Origin: Schistocerca nitens
Taxonomy: Eukaryota; Arthropoda; Insecta; Orthoptera; Acrididae
NCBI RefSeq assembly: GCF_023898315.1
Contig: NC_064622.1
Coordinates: forward strand, 75,960,387 to 76,024,386
Reading direction: 5' to 3'
Length of the DNA stretch: 64,000 nucleotides
A program made the position numbers and the translations under genes. Positions 45,132 through 56,099 of the stretch are shown here, piece by piece. The notes beneath the pieces are model-generated. The model saw nothing but the letters and a program-made list of their open reading frames with translations, did no database searches and was not told the DNA's origin. Each line of letters starts with the position of its first letter. Positions within the stretch are counted from its first letter, which is position 1.

Positions 45132-46148
45132 CGCTAGTCCATAGGACTCCACCACTTCTCTCACATAAAGGAGTTCGTAGAATAGTAGTAGTGTAAGAAA
45201 TGTACATAGTAGAATAGGCAAAGATATGAACCTTTTTTCGGGGAACAATAATCGTTACATTAATAGATTAAGATTGCTAAAGTATTAACACGCTGCGTTG
45301 TCTTGCATAAGAATTTACTGCTGCTATCCTCTTTTTGTTTATGTTTGCGATCTCCAATGTCGATGGAGTAGGAGACACTACCTTTTCATGAGCAATGTTT
45401 TTGTCCTTTCCTATCTGGTGTCCATGTTAAGGGATAAGGATGAGTGACGAGACGTCGCACAAACGGGCGCATACAAGAACGTGCTCTTAGAAGCGTTCTG
45501 AGAGGTCGTGATACGCTCCATAGCGGCCACAACCAGTTCGTGAGACGTTCATACCAATGCTTGCAGGCACGCGTCAGTGCACTGCACGATTGTGGTATAT
45601 TGCGCGATTTCGAGGGTGAATATGGGCAGTATAGTTTTTGCAGAGCTGCGCCGGTATCGTTGTCTTGCAAGTCGGGGTGAACCTGTGAGCATTTGACTCT
45701 AATGGTGCCCTAGACGAGAGAAATGAGGGCATAAAAGCCTACCATGCTAATGCGCTGGTTGGGGATTTAGCGTGCTGCTCGTTTTTGTCACAGATGAATC
45801 ACCAAGGAATTGTACTTGGATATTCGTGACATACTGTGTAGCTGGCGTGTGTTGGGTGTCTGAATCCTCAACAGGAACCAGTCCTGGCTTGGTCATATTA
45901 CATTGCTTCTGGAAAGGTGTACTTCGATCGCGAAAACCGCTTCACATAGAGAAGGAAGTTGCAACTATAAATTTATTGTCGTGTATAGCCATGGCTAACC
46001 CAGTCTCTGGAGTTTCAGAGAGGCGTAATGAAAACTCGGAGGTCATGTCGTACGGCGCGCACATCACTGTCGTCAATAGCGGCGAGCAGCAAGACATCTC
46101 AGCGTAACAGGAACTATGTAAGGGTATTGTATAAGGTAAATAAAAAAA

Positions 46149-46183
<35 letters not shown>

Positions 46184-48469
46184 AATAAAATAAATAAATA
46201 AATAAATAAAAGGGAAAGTACGATACTAGGATAAGTTAAACTGTAGGATTTAACAATAACTAGATTAATATTGTGGGGGTTTTCTACCACAAGTGTGGCG
46301 CGCACCTGTTGAGTTGCTATTTTTCAGGTCACCAAACCACAGACCCGAGATGGAGGGACGACGGGCGAGCGAAAGTAGCGTAGTTGCATGTTCTTTATAG
46401 CACAGTAAAACTTAGACCTGCATAACAACATAATTTAATTAAAAGACGTAGAATGTAGATCGTTGGGATATGGTAGTTAATTCTTGAAGCATGTCTACTG
46501 TCGATCTATATAATTAATAGTAATATTAGTGCGGGCCCGCACATTTAGTTGTTCATCCATTACAAAGCATCAGTTATCACACACCATGTACATACTGAGA
46601 TCGGTCTCTACACATATATCAAAATAAATTATTTCCATGTCTAGATTAGATGTTATAATGATTGCCATAGATTAATAACTATAAAAGTAAAATAAGAGTG
46701 TCTGAAATGACAGACCATCAATGTTTCATTATGTAAATTTATTATAACATAGAAGGTCATGGGAAAAAGTTAGGCATAAGACTTTTGTAAGAATTGTACA
46801 GATGACGAGGAACGTGGCAATGCAGAGGCCAGCCAGCGCAAAAACAAGAGGTCTTCGGCTACCTGCTAGAGGGCGAGCGTCCCGTCCTACACGCTGACAG
46901 TCACCCGGCTGCCTACCTGAGGGATTACACGGGACCCTTGCCCCGCCACAAGCGAAAGTGGGGCTGGCCGTTGACCCTGACACGCGACAGCCTGCTAGCT
47001 CTCCGGACGCGGCAGCCGCTTGGAGGGATTCCCTGCGGCAGACCACGTTGTCGTGAGTACACGAAGAAGATCACATATCGTGTCAGAACCTGCGCCTCAT
47101 GTGCCTCAGGACAGAAAGGGACGCTCTATACTCACCTGTTTGGGTTTTTACAACTCACTAGCATTGGCCGATCTGCATACACAAAGCAGTATCGTGCCAC
47201 ACTAACAAATGTATGGTCTCATGTCTTACTTCTCCTCTCTATTAGAGAGCAGTTTTTAACAATAGTCGCTCCTAGTTCGGTCCTGTATGGATGACCTCAC
47301 ACACTTGTGGAGTCACTCCACGTGCCATCATCCCTCGTCGAACTGCAATATTGGGAAACATAAAGTTCTGTCCAGCGAGAGAAGAGACCTAGACTAGTGA
47401 TGTATCCCAACGAGTAGACCTCAGAGACAATTAATCGACGTGAGGAGAGCCTATCACTGTGTCTTCCTACCATACGGCCGTGATCATATGCGTGGGTCTG
47501 ACTACAATCTCAACAGCGTACTGCAGACACTCCAGAACTCCCTATTGCTGTTGCCACAACGTAGCAACTACAACCGACGTTTAGCCTTATGTGATGTCAG
47601 TACAGTGGAATCAGTGAAGTGCCACGGATATTTCTAACAATGTGATTTAGTGCCTCATTCTCAGCACAGTCGTGAACTTTGTGCAATGTGCACGCACAAT
47701 TTGATGCCCCATGAACCTTGTTTTTTTTCTTAAATTTCTTTCTCTTATGTTGTTTTGGTAATGTATGTCATACCTTGTATGCGTTTGTGTTTTACACTGT
47801 AATTCTTATTACAGATTACTGTATTGTTCTCCACATCATGTTTTTTTTTGTGTTTTGTGTTTATTGTTGTGTGTATGCTAACAGTGTGCCTGAAGTCCCC
47901 ATAAACTGAAGCAGATACCACCACTGTCATTGTGAATGGACCATCAGTTCAGGGAACATTTTGTAAAGGTTATTCTTGCTGCAGGGAGACAGAATGAATC
48001 GGAGGTTGTAACTAGATTCTGAAAACTCACAAAGAGATTGTTAACTTAAATATTATCGTGTGTGAGTGAGGTCAGGTTAGTTTAATGATTAAAATTGTTG
48101 TAACATCTTGGGCATTTAATTGCGGAGCACTCCAACTCTGATTGTAAAGAATAAACTGCTCCATATTTGGCTCAGATGCCCGGGCCATGTTTAGAGCGTG
48201 AATGTCTGCGTGAATCGGTGTTCGGAAGGGGCTCCCTGGGTATGGATGTGTGATGTGAGTGTTAGTGTTCCATATTAAGAAGGTGAAGTTGGCTACATCA
48301 TAAATAATCCTCCCTCTATGAGTTGCATTTTTCAGTTGCAATGATCTTTTTTATAGAGTGCGGTATGTGGAGTCACTTTGTAAGATTGTTCTTGGGCGAT
48401 TGACTCACGACCTTGCTCCTAAGTGAGCCAACCGCTCACCAATTACAATCTAAAATGGCGTAGGGGCAA
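45132..48469. other. Non-coding 3' internal region of the LTR element
   Basis: This is 3.3 kb with no ORF over 120 codons and no polymerase motif in any frame that I can see. It holds a (TAAA)n tract (46139-46210). The end before the 3' LTR (ggcgtaggggcaa) is only a weak polypurine tract. Confidence 0.75.
46139..46210. repeat. (TAAA)n microsatellite
   Basis: About 17 taaa units with small interruptions lie inside the LTR element. Confidence 0.92.
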
Positions 48470-49724
48470 TGAGAGGTGGCATGAGCCCCCTCTCATATTT
48501 CTATCTTACGATTCTCCTCTCTAGTTGCATGCGGTGGAGGGTTGCTTTTCCTTAACACGCGTACTTCCCACGCAGCGTCTCTCGTCACCCGGGTGGGCCG
48601 GTGACAGGCGGGCTCGGTGGAACTGGAGAGAGTTAAGCCGACGTGTGTGAGGCAGTCGAGTGAATGCTTTTCAGACGCCGACATTGTCAAGAGACACGCC
48701 CGCTGGGGTGTGAAGTAGCGGCTGGGCTAGAGGTTCCGTTACTTCAGAGAAACTTTGCGAAAACACTTTCTGGCGGGCTACCAGCGAGGCGTGGGAATGA
48801 CTTGTGTACCCACGCAGTTGTGGCGGGAAAATTCCCGCACTTTCTGCAAAATCAGCACAGAAATTGGCGCCAAGAATCTCCATTGGTGGAATGGTAGTGC
48901 TCCGGCAATGGAGTGGAATTTCCGCCGGTTTTCGAGTTGCTGATTGGAACGTAACCACGGCCACTGTCGTGGGGGCGGGAATGTTCGGTGTTCGGCCTGT
49001 ACGGGTGCTCTGGGTAGTCGGCAGTCGCCTTTCGGTCGAGGTCGTCGGAGCAACCAGCCCTCGCCTGCGGTACGCCAGATCGTGTTCTGGGAGATAAGAA
49101 GACTGTTGGTAATGTACGTCCGCAGCACCGGCAGATAGGGATTTTCCTAGGTGATAATCAGAGCTCAGCAGAGCGCGCCTGTTCATCCGTTTCTAACTTT
49201 GTTCAGTTTCGAGTAGCAGCAATTACTATTGGGTTAGCTGTGTGTCTCTCTTGAGATTTGAGTGGAAAGGAATTGGCTCCACATACCACTTCGTCTTAAA
49301 CCTCACGATCTAAGTTAGGGACAACTTCACCTTTACTGTGTTTGTATGAATCTCCAATTTTAGCCAATTTGATGTTTTATATGTCCTGTGTCTCTTTTAC
49401 TATTCTGCGTTTAATCTTAATAAATCATATTGTTATTTTGGACAGAACTTTCTTTCTGTTAATCAATAGAGCAACCCTATCATTCCTCACTATGCTAATG
49501 TAACCTTTGTTAATTTAACTTATTTATCAAATTAAATTATTGCAGGTGCCAAACTCTCTTCTACTCCACTAGCAGGGTTGATTAGAGTCAGTTCGCGTAT
49601 TTGTTTTATCCTTGTGCAACAGCAAAAGTCGGAGTTAGAGTAGGGGGGGCTTAGAGCATGATTTACACATGTGGATTCTAGTAGAATTTAGTGATAAATA
49701 CACTACTAGCCCCGGCACCTCGCA
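48470..49724 (+). repeat. 3' LTR
   Basis: A direct repeat of 41513-42767 at an offset of 6957 bp with no length change. The polyadenylation signal is at 49419-49424. Confidence 0.95.
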
Positions 49725-51984
49725 AGATTACATCATGGTCAGACAGAGATTCCGAAATCAGATACTGGATTGTAAGGTGTACCCAGGAGCAGATATAGAC
49801 TCAGATCACAATATAGTAGTGATGAAGAGTAGGCTGAAGTTCAAGACATTAGTCAGGAAGAATCAATACGCAAAGAAGTGGGATACGGAAGTTCTAAGGA
49901 ATGACGAGATACGTTCTCTAACGCTATAGATACAGCAATAAGGAATAGAGCAGCAGGCAGTACAGTTGAAGAGGAATGGACATCTCTAAAAAGGGCCATC
50001 ACAGAAGTTGGGAAGGAAAACATAGGTACAAAGAAGGTAGCTGCGAAGAAACCATGGGTAACAGAAGAAATACTTCACTTGATTGATGAAGGGACGAAGT
50101 ACAAACATGTTCCGGGAAAATCAGGAATACAGAAATACAAGTCGCTGAGGAATGAAATAAATAGGAAGTGCAGGGAAGTTAAGACGAAATGGCTGCAGGA
50201 AAAATGTGAAGACATCGAAAAAGATATGATTCTCGGAAAGACAGACCCAGCATACAGGAAAGTCAAAACAACCTTTGGTGACATTAAAAGCAACGGTGGT
50301 AACATTAAGAGTGCAACGGGAATTCCACTGTTAAATGCAGAGGAGAGAGCAGACAGGTAGAAAGAATACATTGAAAGCCTCTATCAGGGTGAAGATTTGT
50401 CTGATATGATAGAAGAAGAAACAGGAGTCGATTTAGAAGAGATAGGGGATCCAGTATTAGAATCGGAATTTAAAAGAGCTTTGGAGGACTTACGTCAAAT
50501 AAGGCAGAAGGGATAGATAACATTCTATCAGAATTTATAAAATCATTGGGGGAAGTGGCAACAAAACGACTATTCACGTTGGTGTGTAGAATATATGAGT
50601 CTGGCGACATACCATCTGACTTTCGGAAAAGCATCATCCACACAATTCCGAAGACGGCTAGAGTTGACAAGTGCGAGAATTGTCGCACAATCAGCTTAAC
50701 AGCTCATGCATCGAAACTGCTTACAAGAATAATATACAGAAGAATGGAAAAGAAAATTGAGAATGCGCTAGGTGACGATCAGTTTGGCTTTAGGAAAAGT
50801 AAAGGGACGAGAGAGGCAATTCTGACGTTACGGCTAATAATGGAAGCAAGGCTAAAGAAAAATCAAGACACTTTCATAGGATTTGTCGACCTGGAAAAAG
50901 CGTTCGACAATATAAAATGGTGCAAGCTGTTCGAGATTCTGAAAACAGTATGGGTAAGCTATAGGGAGAGACGGGTCATATACAATATGTACGACAACCA
51001 AGACGGAATAATAAGAGTGGACGATCAAGAACGAAGTGCTCGTATTAAGAAGGGTGTAAGACAAGGCTGTAGCCTTTCGCCCCTACTCTTCAATCTGTAC
51101 ATCGAGGAAGCAATGATGGAAATAAAAGAAAGGTTCAGGAGTGGAATTAAAATACGAGTACAAGGTGAAAGGATATCAATGATACGATTCGCTGATGACA
51201 TTGCTATCCTGAGTGAAAGTGAAGAAGAATTAAATGATCTGCTGAACGGAATGAACAGTCTAATGAGTACACAGTATGGTTTGAGAGTAAATCGGAGAAA
51301 GATGAAGGTAATGAGAAGTAGTAGAAATGAGAACAGCGAGAAACTTAACATCAGGATTGATGGTTACGAAGTCAATGAAGTTAAGGAATTCTGCTACCTA
51401 GGCAGTAAAATAACCAATGACGGACGGAGCAAGGAGGACATCAAAAGCAGACTCGCTATGGCAAAAAAGTCATTTCTGGCCAAGAGAAGTCTACTAATAT
51501 CAAATACCGACATTAATTTGAGGAAGAAATTTCTGAGGATGTACGTCTGGAGTACAGCATTGTATGGTAGTGAAACATGGACTGTGGGAAAACCGGAACA
51601 GAAGAGAATCGAAGCATTTGAGATGTGGTGCTAGAGACGCATGTTGAAAATTAGATGGACTGATAAGGTAAGGAACGAGGAGGTTCTACGCAGAATCGGA
51701 GAGGAAAGGAATATGTGGAAAACACTGATAAGGAGAAGGAACAGGATGATAGGACATCTGCTAAGACATGAGGGAATTACTTCCATGGTACTAGAGGGAG
51801 CTGTAGAGGGCAAAAACTGTAGAGGAAGACAGAGATTGGAATACGTCAAGCAAATACTTGAGGAAGTAGGTTGCAAGTGCTACTCTGAGATGAAGAGGTT
51901 AGCACAGGAAAGGAATTCGTGGCGGGCCGCATCAAACCAGTCAGTAGACTGATGACCAAAAAAAAAAAAAAAACTTAAGAGTTA

Positions 51985-52115
51985 TGAGTAGATGTTCAGT
52001 AGAAGAGTTCTGTTTCACAAATCTGAAGATGAATTAATGTTCACAGCTCTTATGGTGTGCAATTTAGGTCCCATATGTAGTAGACTTTTTTTCTTCGAAT
52101 GATTCTTCCTGTCGT
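51985..52115. repeat. Relic of the foldback repeat
   Basis: agtagaagagttctgtttca, cacagctcttatggtgtgca and tttttttcttcgaatgat correspond in order to the right arm of the foldback element at 8400-8509. It has diverged and has no second arm here. Confidence 0.55.
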
Positions 52116-52229
52116 AACCTTCAGTATGGACCATTTCACCCGCGAATGTCAAGGTGTATCTGTGTGTGAGTACATAAACTCTGTGTGTTGTTGGACATGT
52201 GCGGTGTACCTGATCGAGGTGACTTGAGT

Positions 52230-52760
52230 GATCCAGGAGGCTCCCGTAGAGTAGTGAGTGGGGGGCCGGGCGCTGCGGCGGTGGCCGGCTGGTCGCCCGC
52301 GGCGATCCTCGGAGGACGCCGGAGGCCGCGGCGACGCAGCGGGCGGCCACTTAGGACCCTGCCTTACAAATCATCGCCGTCCCTCGCTGGCCGGCCAGAC
52401 GTACGGCGGCCCGGAGCGCCATCCGTCAGCGCGCCGGCAGCCGCCGCGCCGCCCTTATTAGATTCCCGCGGGCAGCGGCTCTGCGGGTCCTCCTACCTCC
52501 GCGTCTCTCCCCCCCTACCTCTGTCCCGCTCCCTCCGCGGCGGCCTCGCGACAAATACGATTACGGCCGTGATACATCGCCGCGACCGGTCGCCACCGCC
52601 GTCACCGTCCAGCGCAGAGCCGAGGCCCTCCGCGGTAAATAAAGGCAGCGGGCCCTCGGCGCCGTCGCGCAAGACCCAAAAGGCGCCAGCCAGTTCGACT
52701 GCACTCGGCCGTGAGCGCAGTCACACAATACAGTTCTGCACAGCTGCCCAGTGAACAAAG
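52230..52760. promoter_or_regulatory. CpG-rich island, candidate regulatory element
   Basis: This is the strongest GC/CpG peak in the window (for example ggcggccacttaggacc and cgccggcagccgccgcgcc). It includes a FOX/Hox-like gcggtaaataaaggc near 52630, ccttattagattccc near 52455 and tacgattacggccg near 52555. An ORF at 52185-52754 reads as low-complexity Pro/Arg/Ser/Ala with no domain and is best explained by base composition. It could also be a promoter or first exon of an unseen gene. Confidence 0.35.
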
Positions 52761-52864
52761 TACCAGCGCACGGAGTATCAGCCCAACGAAGCAATGCCAA
52801 ATGAAGAGTTGCCACGTTCCCAACAACTGGCACCCTTTCAATGACTCACAGTGTTGATCACAAA

Positions 52865-53064
52865 GCCGCGCGGGAATAGCCGAGCGGTCTAGGACGGTGC
52901 AGTCATGGACTGTGCGGCTGGTCCCGGCGGAGGTTCGAATCCTCCCTTGGGCATGGGTGTGTGTGTTTGTCCTTAGGATAATTTAGGTTAAGTAGTGTGT
53001 AAGCTTAGGGACTGATGACCTTGGCAGTTAAGTCCCATAAGATTTCACACACATTTGAACATTT
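52865..53064 (+). repeat. tRNA-derived SINE, family B
   Basis: A full-length plus-strand copy: gcgcgggaatagccgagcgg (A-box region), ggaggttcgaatcctcc (B box) and tail acacatttgaacattt. The 11-bp duplication ttgatcacaaa lies at 52854-52864 and 53065-53075. Confidence 0.93.
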
Positions 53065-53362
53065 TTGATCACAAAACAAGAAATTGTAGAAGACATAGAA
53101 AGGATGAAACTCAGCGACACGACTGGGTCAGATGATCTACCAACAGAACAGTGGAGATCGACGCATCAAAAGACAGCTAAATAACTTAATTTTAATTTTT
53201 AAAAACCAACAGTCTCAGTTGCAAAGTTTACCTAGATTTACCTAGGTTTCAGTCGGGATAACTCAACCTTCTTCAGAATAAAAGTGACTACCGTTTTGTC
53301 CATAGTGGACATCGTCAAGCTAAAACTACATGTTGTCGTTGGCAGGAGAGCCAACACCGTGT

Positions 53363-53526
53363 CCGGCCATCCTGATTTAGGTTTTCCGTGATGTCCCTAA
53401 ATCGCTCCAGCCAAATGCCGGGATGGTTCCTTTGAAAGGGCACAGCCGACTTCCTTCCCCATCCTTCCATAATCCAGTGAGACCGATGACCTCGCTGTCT
53501 GGTCTCCTTCCCCAAAAAAACCCAAC
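53363..53526 (+). repeat. tRNA-derived SINE, family C, 5'-truncated
   Basis: Starts ccggccatcctgatttagg and ends in ccccaaaaaaacccaa. It lacks the tRNA A-box half. A 12-bp duplication, ccaacaccgtgt, lies at 53351-53362 and 53527-53538. Confidence 0.92.
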
Positions 53527-53539
53527 CCAACACCGTGTT

Positions 53540-54003
53540 ACTAGAGGAGGCCGAAATGCACGCGTTTTAGCTCACGCAGGCTGGCGTGAGGTCTGGAACA
53601 GGACAACGAAATTAGAATTTAGAAAAACGGACGTAGCTGGTGGAATACTTAACTTTAATCCATTAATGATGAACGTCGGTCTTGACGGCACATGATTCAC
53701 AATATCAATAGTAACTGATAATGGCGCCTTGCTAGGTCGTAGCAAATGACGTAGCTGAAGGCTATGCTAAACTATCGTCTCGGCAAATGAGAACGTAAGT
53801 AGGCAGTGAACCATCGCTAGCAAAGTCGGCTGTACAACTGGGGCGAGTGCTAGGAAGTCTCTCTAGACTAGACCTGCCGTGTGGCGGCGCTCGGTCTGCA
53901 ATCACTGATAGTGGCGACATGCGGGTCCGACGTATACTAACGGACCGCGGCCCATTTAAAGGCTACCACCTAGCAAGTGTGGTGTCTGGCGGTGACACCA
54001 CAC
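53540..54003. repeat. Unclassified interspersed repeat with terminal hairpin
   Basis: I recognise the style of this sequence as a recurrent orthopteran repeat but cannot name it. Its right end is a perfect 10-bp stem, gtgtggtgtc (53977-53986) and gacaccacac (53994-54003), with a 7-nt loop. There is no coding content. Confidence 0.45.
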
Positions 54004-54440
54004 TACAAATCCATAAATTATCGCCAGACTGTAAAAACGTATCTGGCACTGCCTCGGCCCCAGTTCGCGACCGCGTTGCGTCAGCCACGAGTGCTGTCAT
54101 GAGGCCCGCCTAGGCGGACACAATACCTTGCGCCTGCGCATAAACTGAGTCATGGGTACTTGTTGGGACAAGATTCGAACCTAACTCCTGGCCTTGAATC
54201 TACTAGCAGAGTGAAGTAAAAGAAAGGTACAGCTGAAAAAAGTGCGTGAATGTTTTCCTGTGCAGAACGTACTTAGATCGACTGTCTTAACATTTATGAA
54301 GTATTCGTTGGTCATGATATGAGGAAAACATCATGTGCTTACAATGTATGGCCTGTCTAGGAAAATTTTGTGCTTAAGCACGAAGTTTAATCACCTAAAA
54401 AGAGCTTAGGAGTAGGAAGGATAATATAAAACCGACATCG
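54004..54440. other. Unassigned sequence
   Basis: Nothing recognisable was seen here. Confidence 0.3.
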
Positions 54441-54608
54441 CATTATTATGACTAGGCCTTTTTCTTTAGACATATATGTTAAGCATTTGCTTAGCTATGG
54501 TTACAAAGCACGAACATCCTATTGTCAATAGGATGTTCATGCGTTGTAAACATATCCAAGCAAATGCTTAACAATTACGTCTAAAAAATAGACCTCGTCA
54601 TAATAATG
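54441..54608. repeat. Long hairpin (inverted repeat, about 84-bp arms)
   Basis: cattattatgactaggcct on the left pairs with aggtctat/gacctcgtcataataatg on the right. The arms also share gttaagcatttgctt and gaacatcctattg, and meet at cctattg-t-caatagg (54518-54532). The arms differ at scattered positions. It is probably a MITE-like foldback element. It could be transcribed as a hairpin RNA. Confidence 0.8.
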
Positions 54609-54619
54609 ACTGGATGGTG

Positions 54620-55394
54620 ACCGAGTTGCCTCAGGCACACCTTACTATTATAATGCGTTTGATTTAATTTGTGGCTAGTGCCTGTTTAGCTGTGAAAGGA
54701 TTGGGTCCCCACCTTGAACTGAATCCTAGTTTACGTTACGGCTAATGCCTGCAGGAGCAGTCATAGTTTGTTATATAGACCTACTGACATAGTCCTAAGA
54801 GACGCTAGGCTAATTAAGGTACTAAATGTGAGCTCACTAGTTAGAGCGATGTTGTGCGTGGCTTACAGCGGGCGCTGTTTGAAGGCCGTGGCGCTCCATT
54901 GGCACCACTAACTACTTGGATTGCCGATATCGATCTGATCGTGTGTCGCGAGCTAAGATCTTTGGTCGAGGTGTGTGTGTTGTTGGTTTGGTGGGGCCTG
55001 GCAGAGTTGGCTGGAGAGTACGTAGCACGCAAGTTGTTGCTTTTAGGGGATTCTGGCTGTCCGTTACGGGTCTCGAGAAGCCGTGAATGGTTAAATCAGT
55101 CGGAGGCAAGCCTTGGTGGCTCCCTTAAGGATTGGTAGCGGCGAACTGAAGTCCAGCGGACGTCGCCTGCAACCTGATCGGCAAGTTCCCGGCCTACTCT
55201 CCAAGGTTAAATTTTACGGCACCTCTATGACCGCCTGTGCGGATTGGAGGCAATAACACCCCAGCTGGAATCCTGCATGTCACTGCTCCTTCACACCTGA
55301 GTGGAGTTAAGTGTCGTTTTCTTATTCTTTGGTACTTGATACTGCGAGGCCACGTCTGCGTTACGTGGAATAGGACCTGTTATATTGACGCACC
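54620..55394. other. Unassigned; possible retroelement UTR
   Basis: Moderately GC-rich with no domain-bearing ORF. Together with 56100-57250 it resembles untranslated or LTR-like retroelement sequence split by the family E repeats. I could not find matching ends, so this stays a guess. Confidence 0.25.
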
Positions 55395-55703
55395 TACGAT
55401 TATGAGATTTTCACTCTGCAGCGGAGTGTGCGCTGATATGAAACTTCCTGGCGGATTAAAACTGTGTGCCGGACCGAGACTCGAACTCGGGATCTTTGCC
55501 TTTCGCGGGCAAGTGCTCTACCTACTAAACTACCCAAGCACAACTCACGCCCCGTCCTCACACCTTTACTTCTGCCAGTACCTCGTCTCCTACCTTCCAA
55601 ACTTTACAGAAGCTCTCCTGCGAACCTTGCAGAACTAGCACTCCTGAAAGAAAGGATATTGTGGAGACATGGCTTAGCCACAGCCTGGGGGATGTTTCCA
55701 GAA
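55395..55703 (-). repeat. tRNA-like repeat, family E, copy 1
   Basis: It begins atgagattttcactctgcag and carries cgagactcgaactcggg (T-arm) and gcgggcaagtgctctacc (anticodon and D-arm). It then has a non-tRNA part ending agcctgggggatgtttccag. The tRNA-like D-arm is mutated (ctactaaactaccc). Confidence 0.85.
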
Positions 55704-55905
55704 TGAGATTTTCACTCTGCAGCGGAGTGTGCGCTGATATGAAACTTCCTGGCGGATTAAACCTGTGTGCCGTACCGAGACTCGAACTCGGGACCTTTGC
55801 CTTTCGCGGGCAAGTGCTCTACCAACTGAGCCACCCAAGCACGACTCACGCCCCGTCCTCACAGCTTTACTTCCGCCAGTACCTCGTCTCCTACCTTCCA
55901 AACAA
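55704..55905 (-). repeat. tRNA-like repeat, family E, copy 2
   Basis: A tandem second copy, starting with the same atgagattttcactctgcag. Its D-arm is closer to tRNA (ccaactgagccaccc). It ends at the axis of a palindrome with copy 3. Confidence 0.85.
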
Positions 55906-56052
55906 TGTACTGGCGGAAGTAAAGCTGTGAGGACAGGATGTGAGTCGTGCTTGGGTAGCTCAGTTGGTAGAGCACTTGCCCGCGAAAGGCAAAGGTCCCG
56001 AGTTCGAGTCTCGGTCCGGCACACAGGTTTAATCCGCCAGGAAGTTTCGCAC
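55906..56052 (+). repeat. tRNA-like repeat, family E, inverted copy 3
   Basis: This is the reverse complement of copy 2, starting at ctggcggaagtaaagctgtg. It contains an unusually complete tRNA-like domain at 55947-56022: A box tagctcagttgg, anticodon-stem ttgcc/ggcaa with loop cgcgaaa, and B box gttcgagtc. The acceptor strands gtgc and gcac pair at the ends. Loop position 33 is G rather than U, so a functional tRNA is unlikely. Confidence 0.85.
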
Positions 56053-56099
56053 CTACGAGTGTTTACCGGGAGCATGTTCATCGGTCACTGTTACTTATA

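Larger units (their letters stand above)
41513..49724 (+). mobile_element. Gag-only LTR retrotransposon (Gypsy-like)
   Basis: An 8212-bp element is bounded by two 1255-bp direct repeats that start tgagaggtggcatgagcccc and end ccccggcacctcgca (TG...CA). The 4-bp target duplication agat lies at 41509-41512 and 49725-49728. A 4-bp duplication and the Gag style fit Ty3/Gypsy better than Copia or BEL. The internal 5.7 kb encodes one Gag-like ORF and nothing resembling protease, RT, RNase H, integrase or envelope. It is presumably mobilised in trans. LTR near-identity indicates recent insertion. Confidence 0.93.
41245..51973 (+). pseudogene. Endonuclease/RT LINE, interrupted by an LTR element
   Basis: The left part (41245-41512) encodes an APE endonuclease segment: NLIVMGDWNAVVGEG, RGERLIEFCNKFQLV, and RRYTWKRPGD. 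The right part resumes at 49729 with ILDCKVYPGADIDSDHNIVV, the histidine-bearing end of the endonuclease. A linker and a frame break follow. RT is open from 50546, with CENCRTISL, GDDQFGFRK, FVDLEKAFD, GVRQGCSLSPLLFNLYIE, RFADDIAILSE and YLGSKITNDGRS. A single TAG at 51632-51634 interrupts an otherwise open frame to 51952. The tail is A-rich (gaccaaaaaaaaaaa). It is related to, but clearly distinct from, the CAA-tailed family at 27.8 kb. It is 5'-truncated. Confidence 0.88.

Noticed and set aside
46139-46210. CRISPR-like or regulatory tandem array
   Set aside because: Simple (TAAA)n microsatellite without unique spacers.
52185-52754. 189-codon ORF in the CpG-rich island
   Set aside because: Low-complexity Pro/Arg/Ala/Ser composition follows from base content. 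No domain, and no splice or conservation evidence.
55947-56022. Possible functional tRNA gene
   Set aside because: Boxes and stems are good, but it is embedded in a repeat present several times in the window, and loop position 33 is G. It is best read as a SINE-type head.
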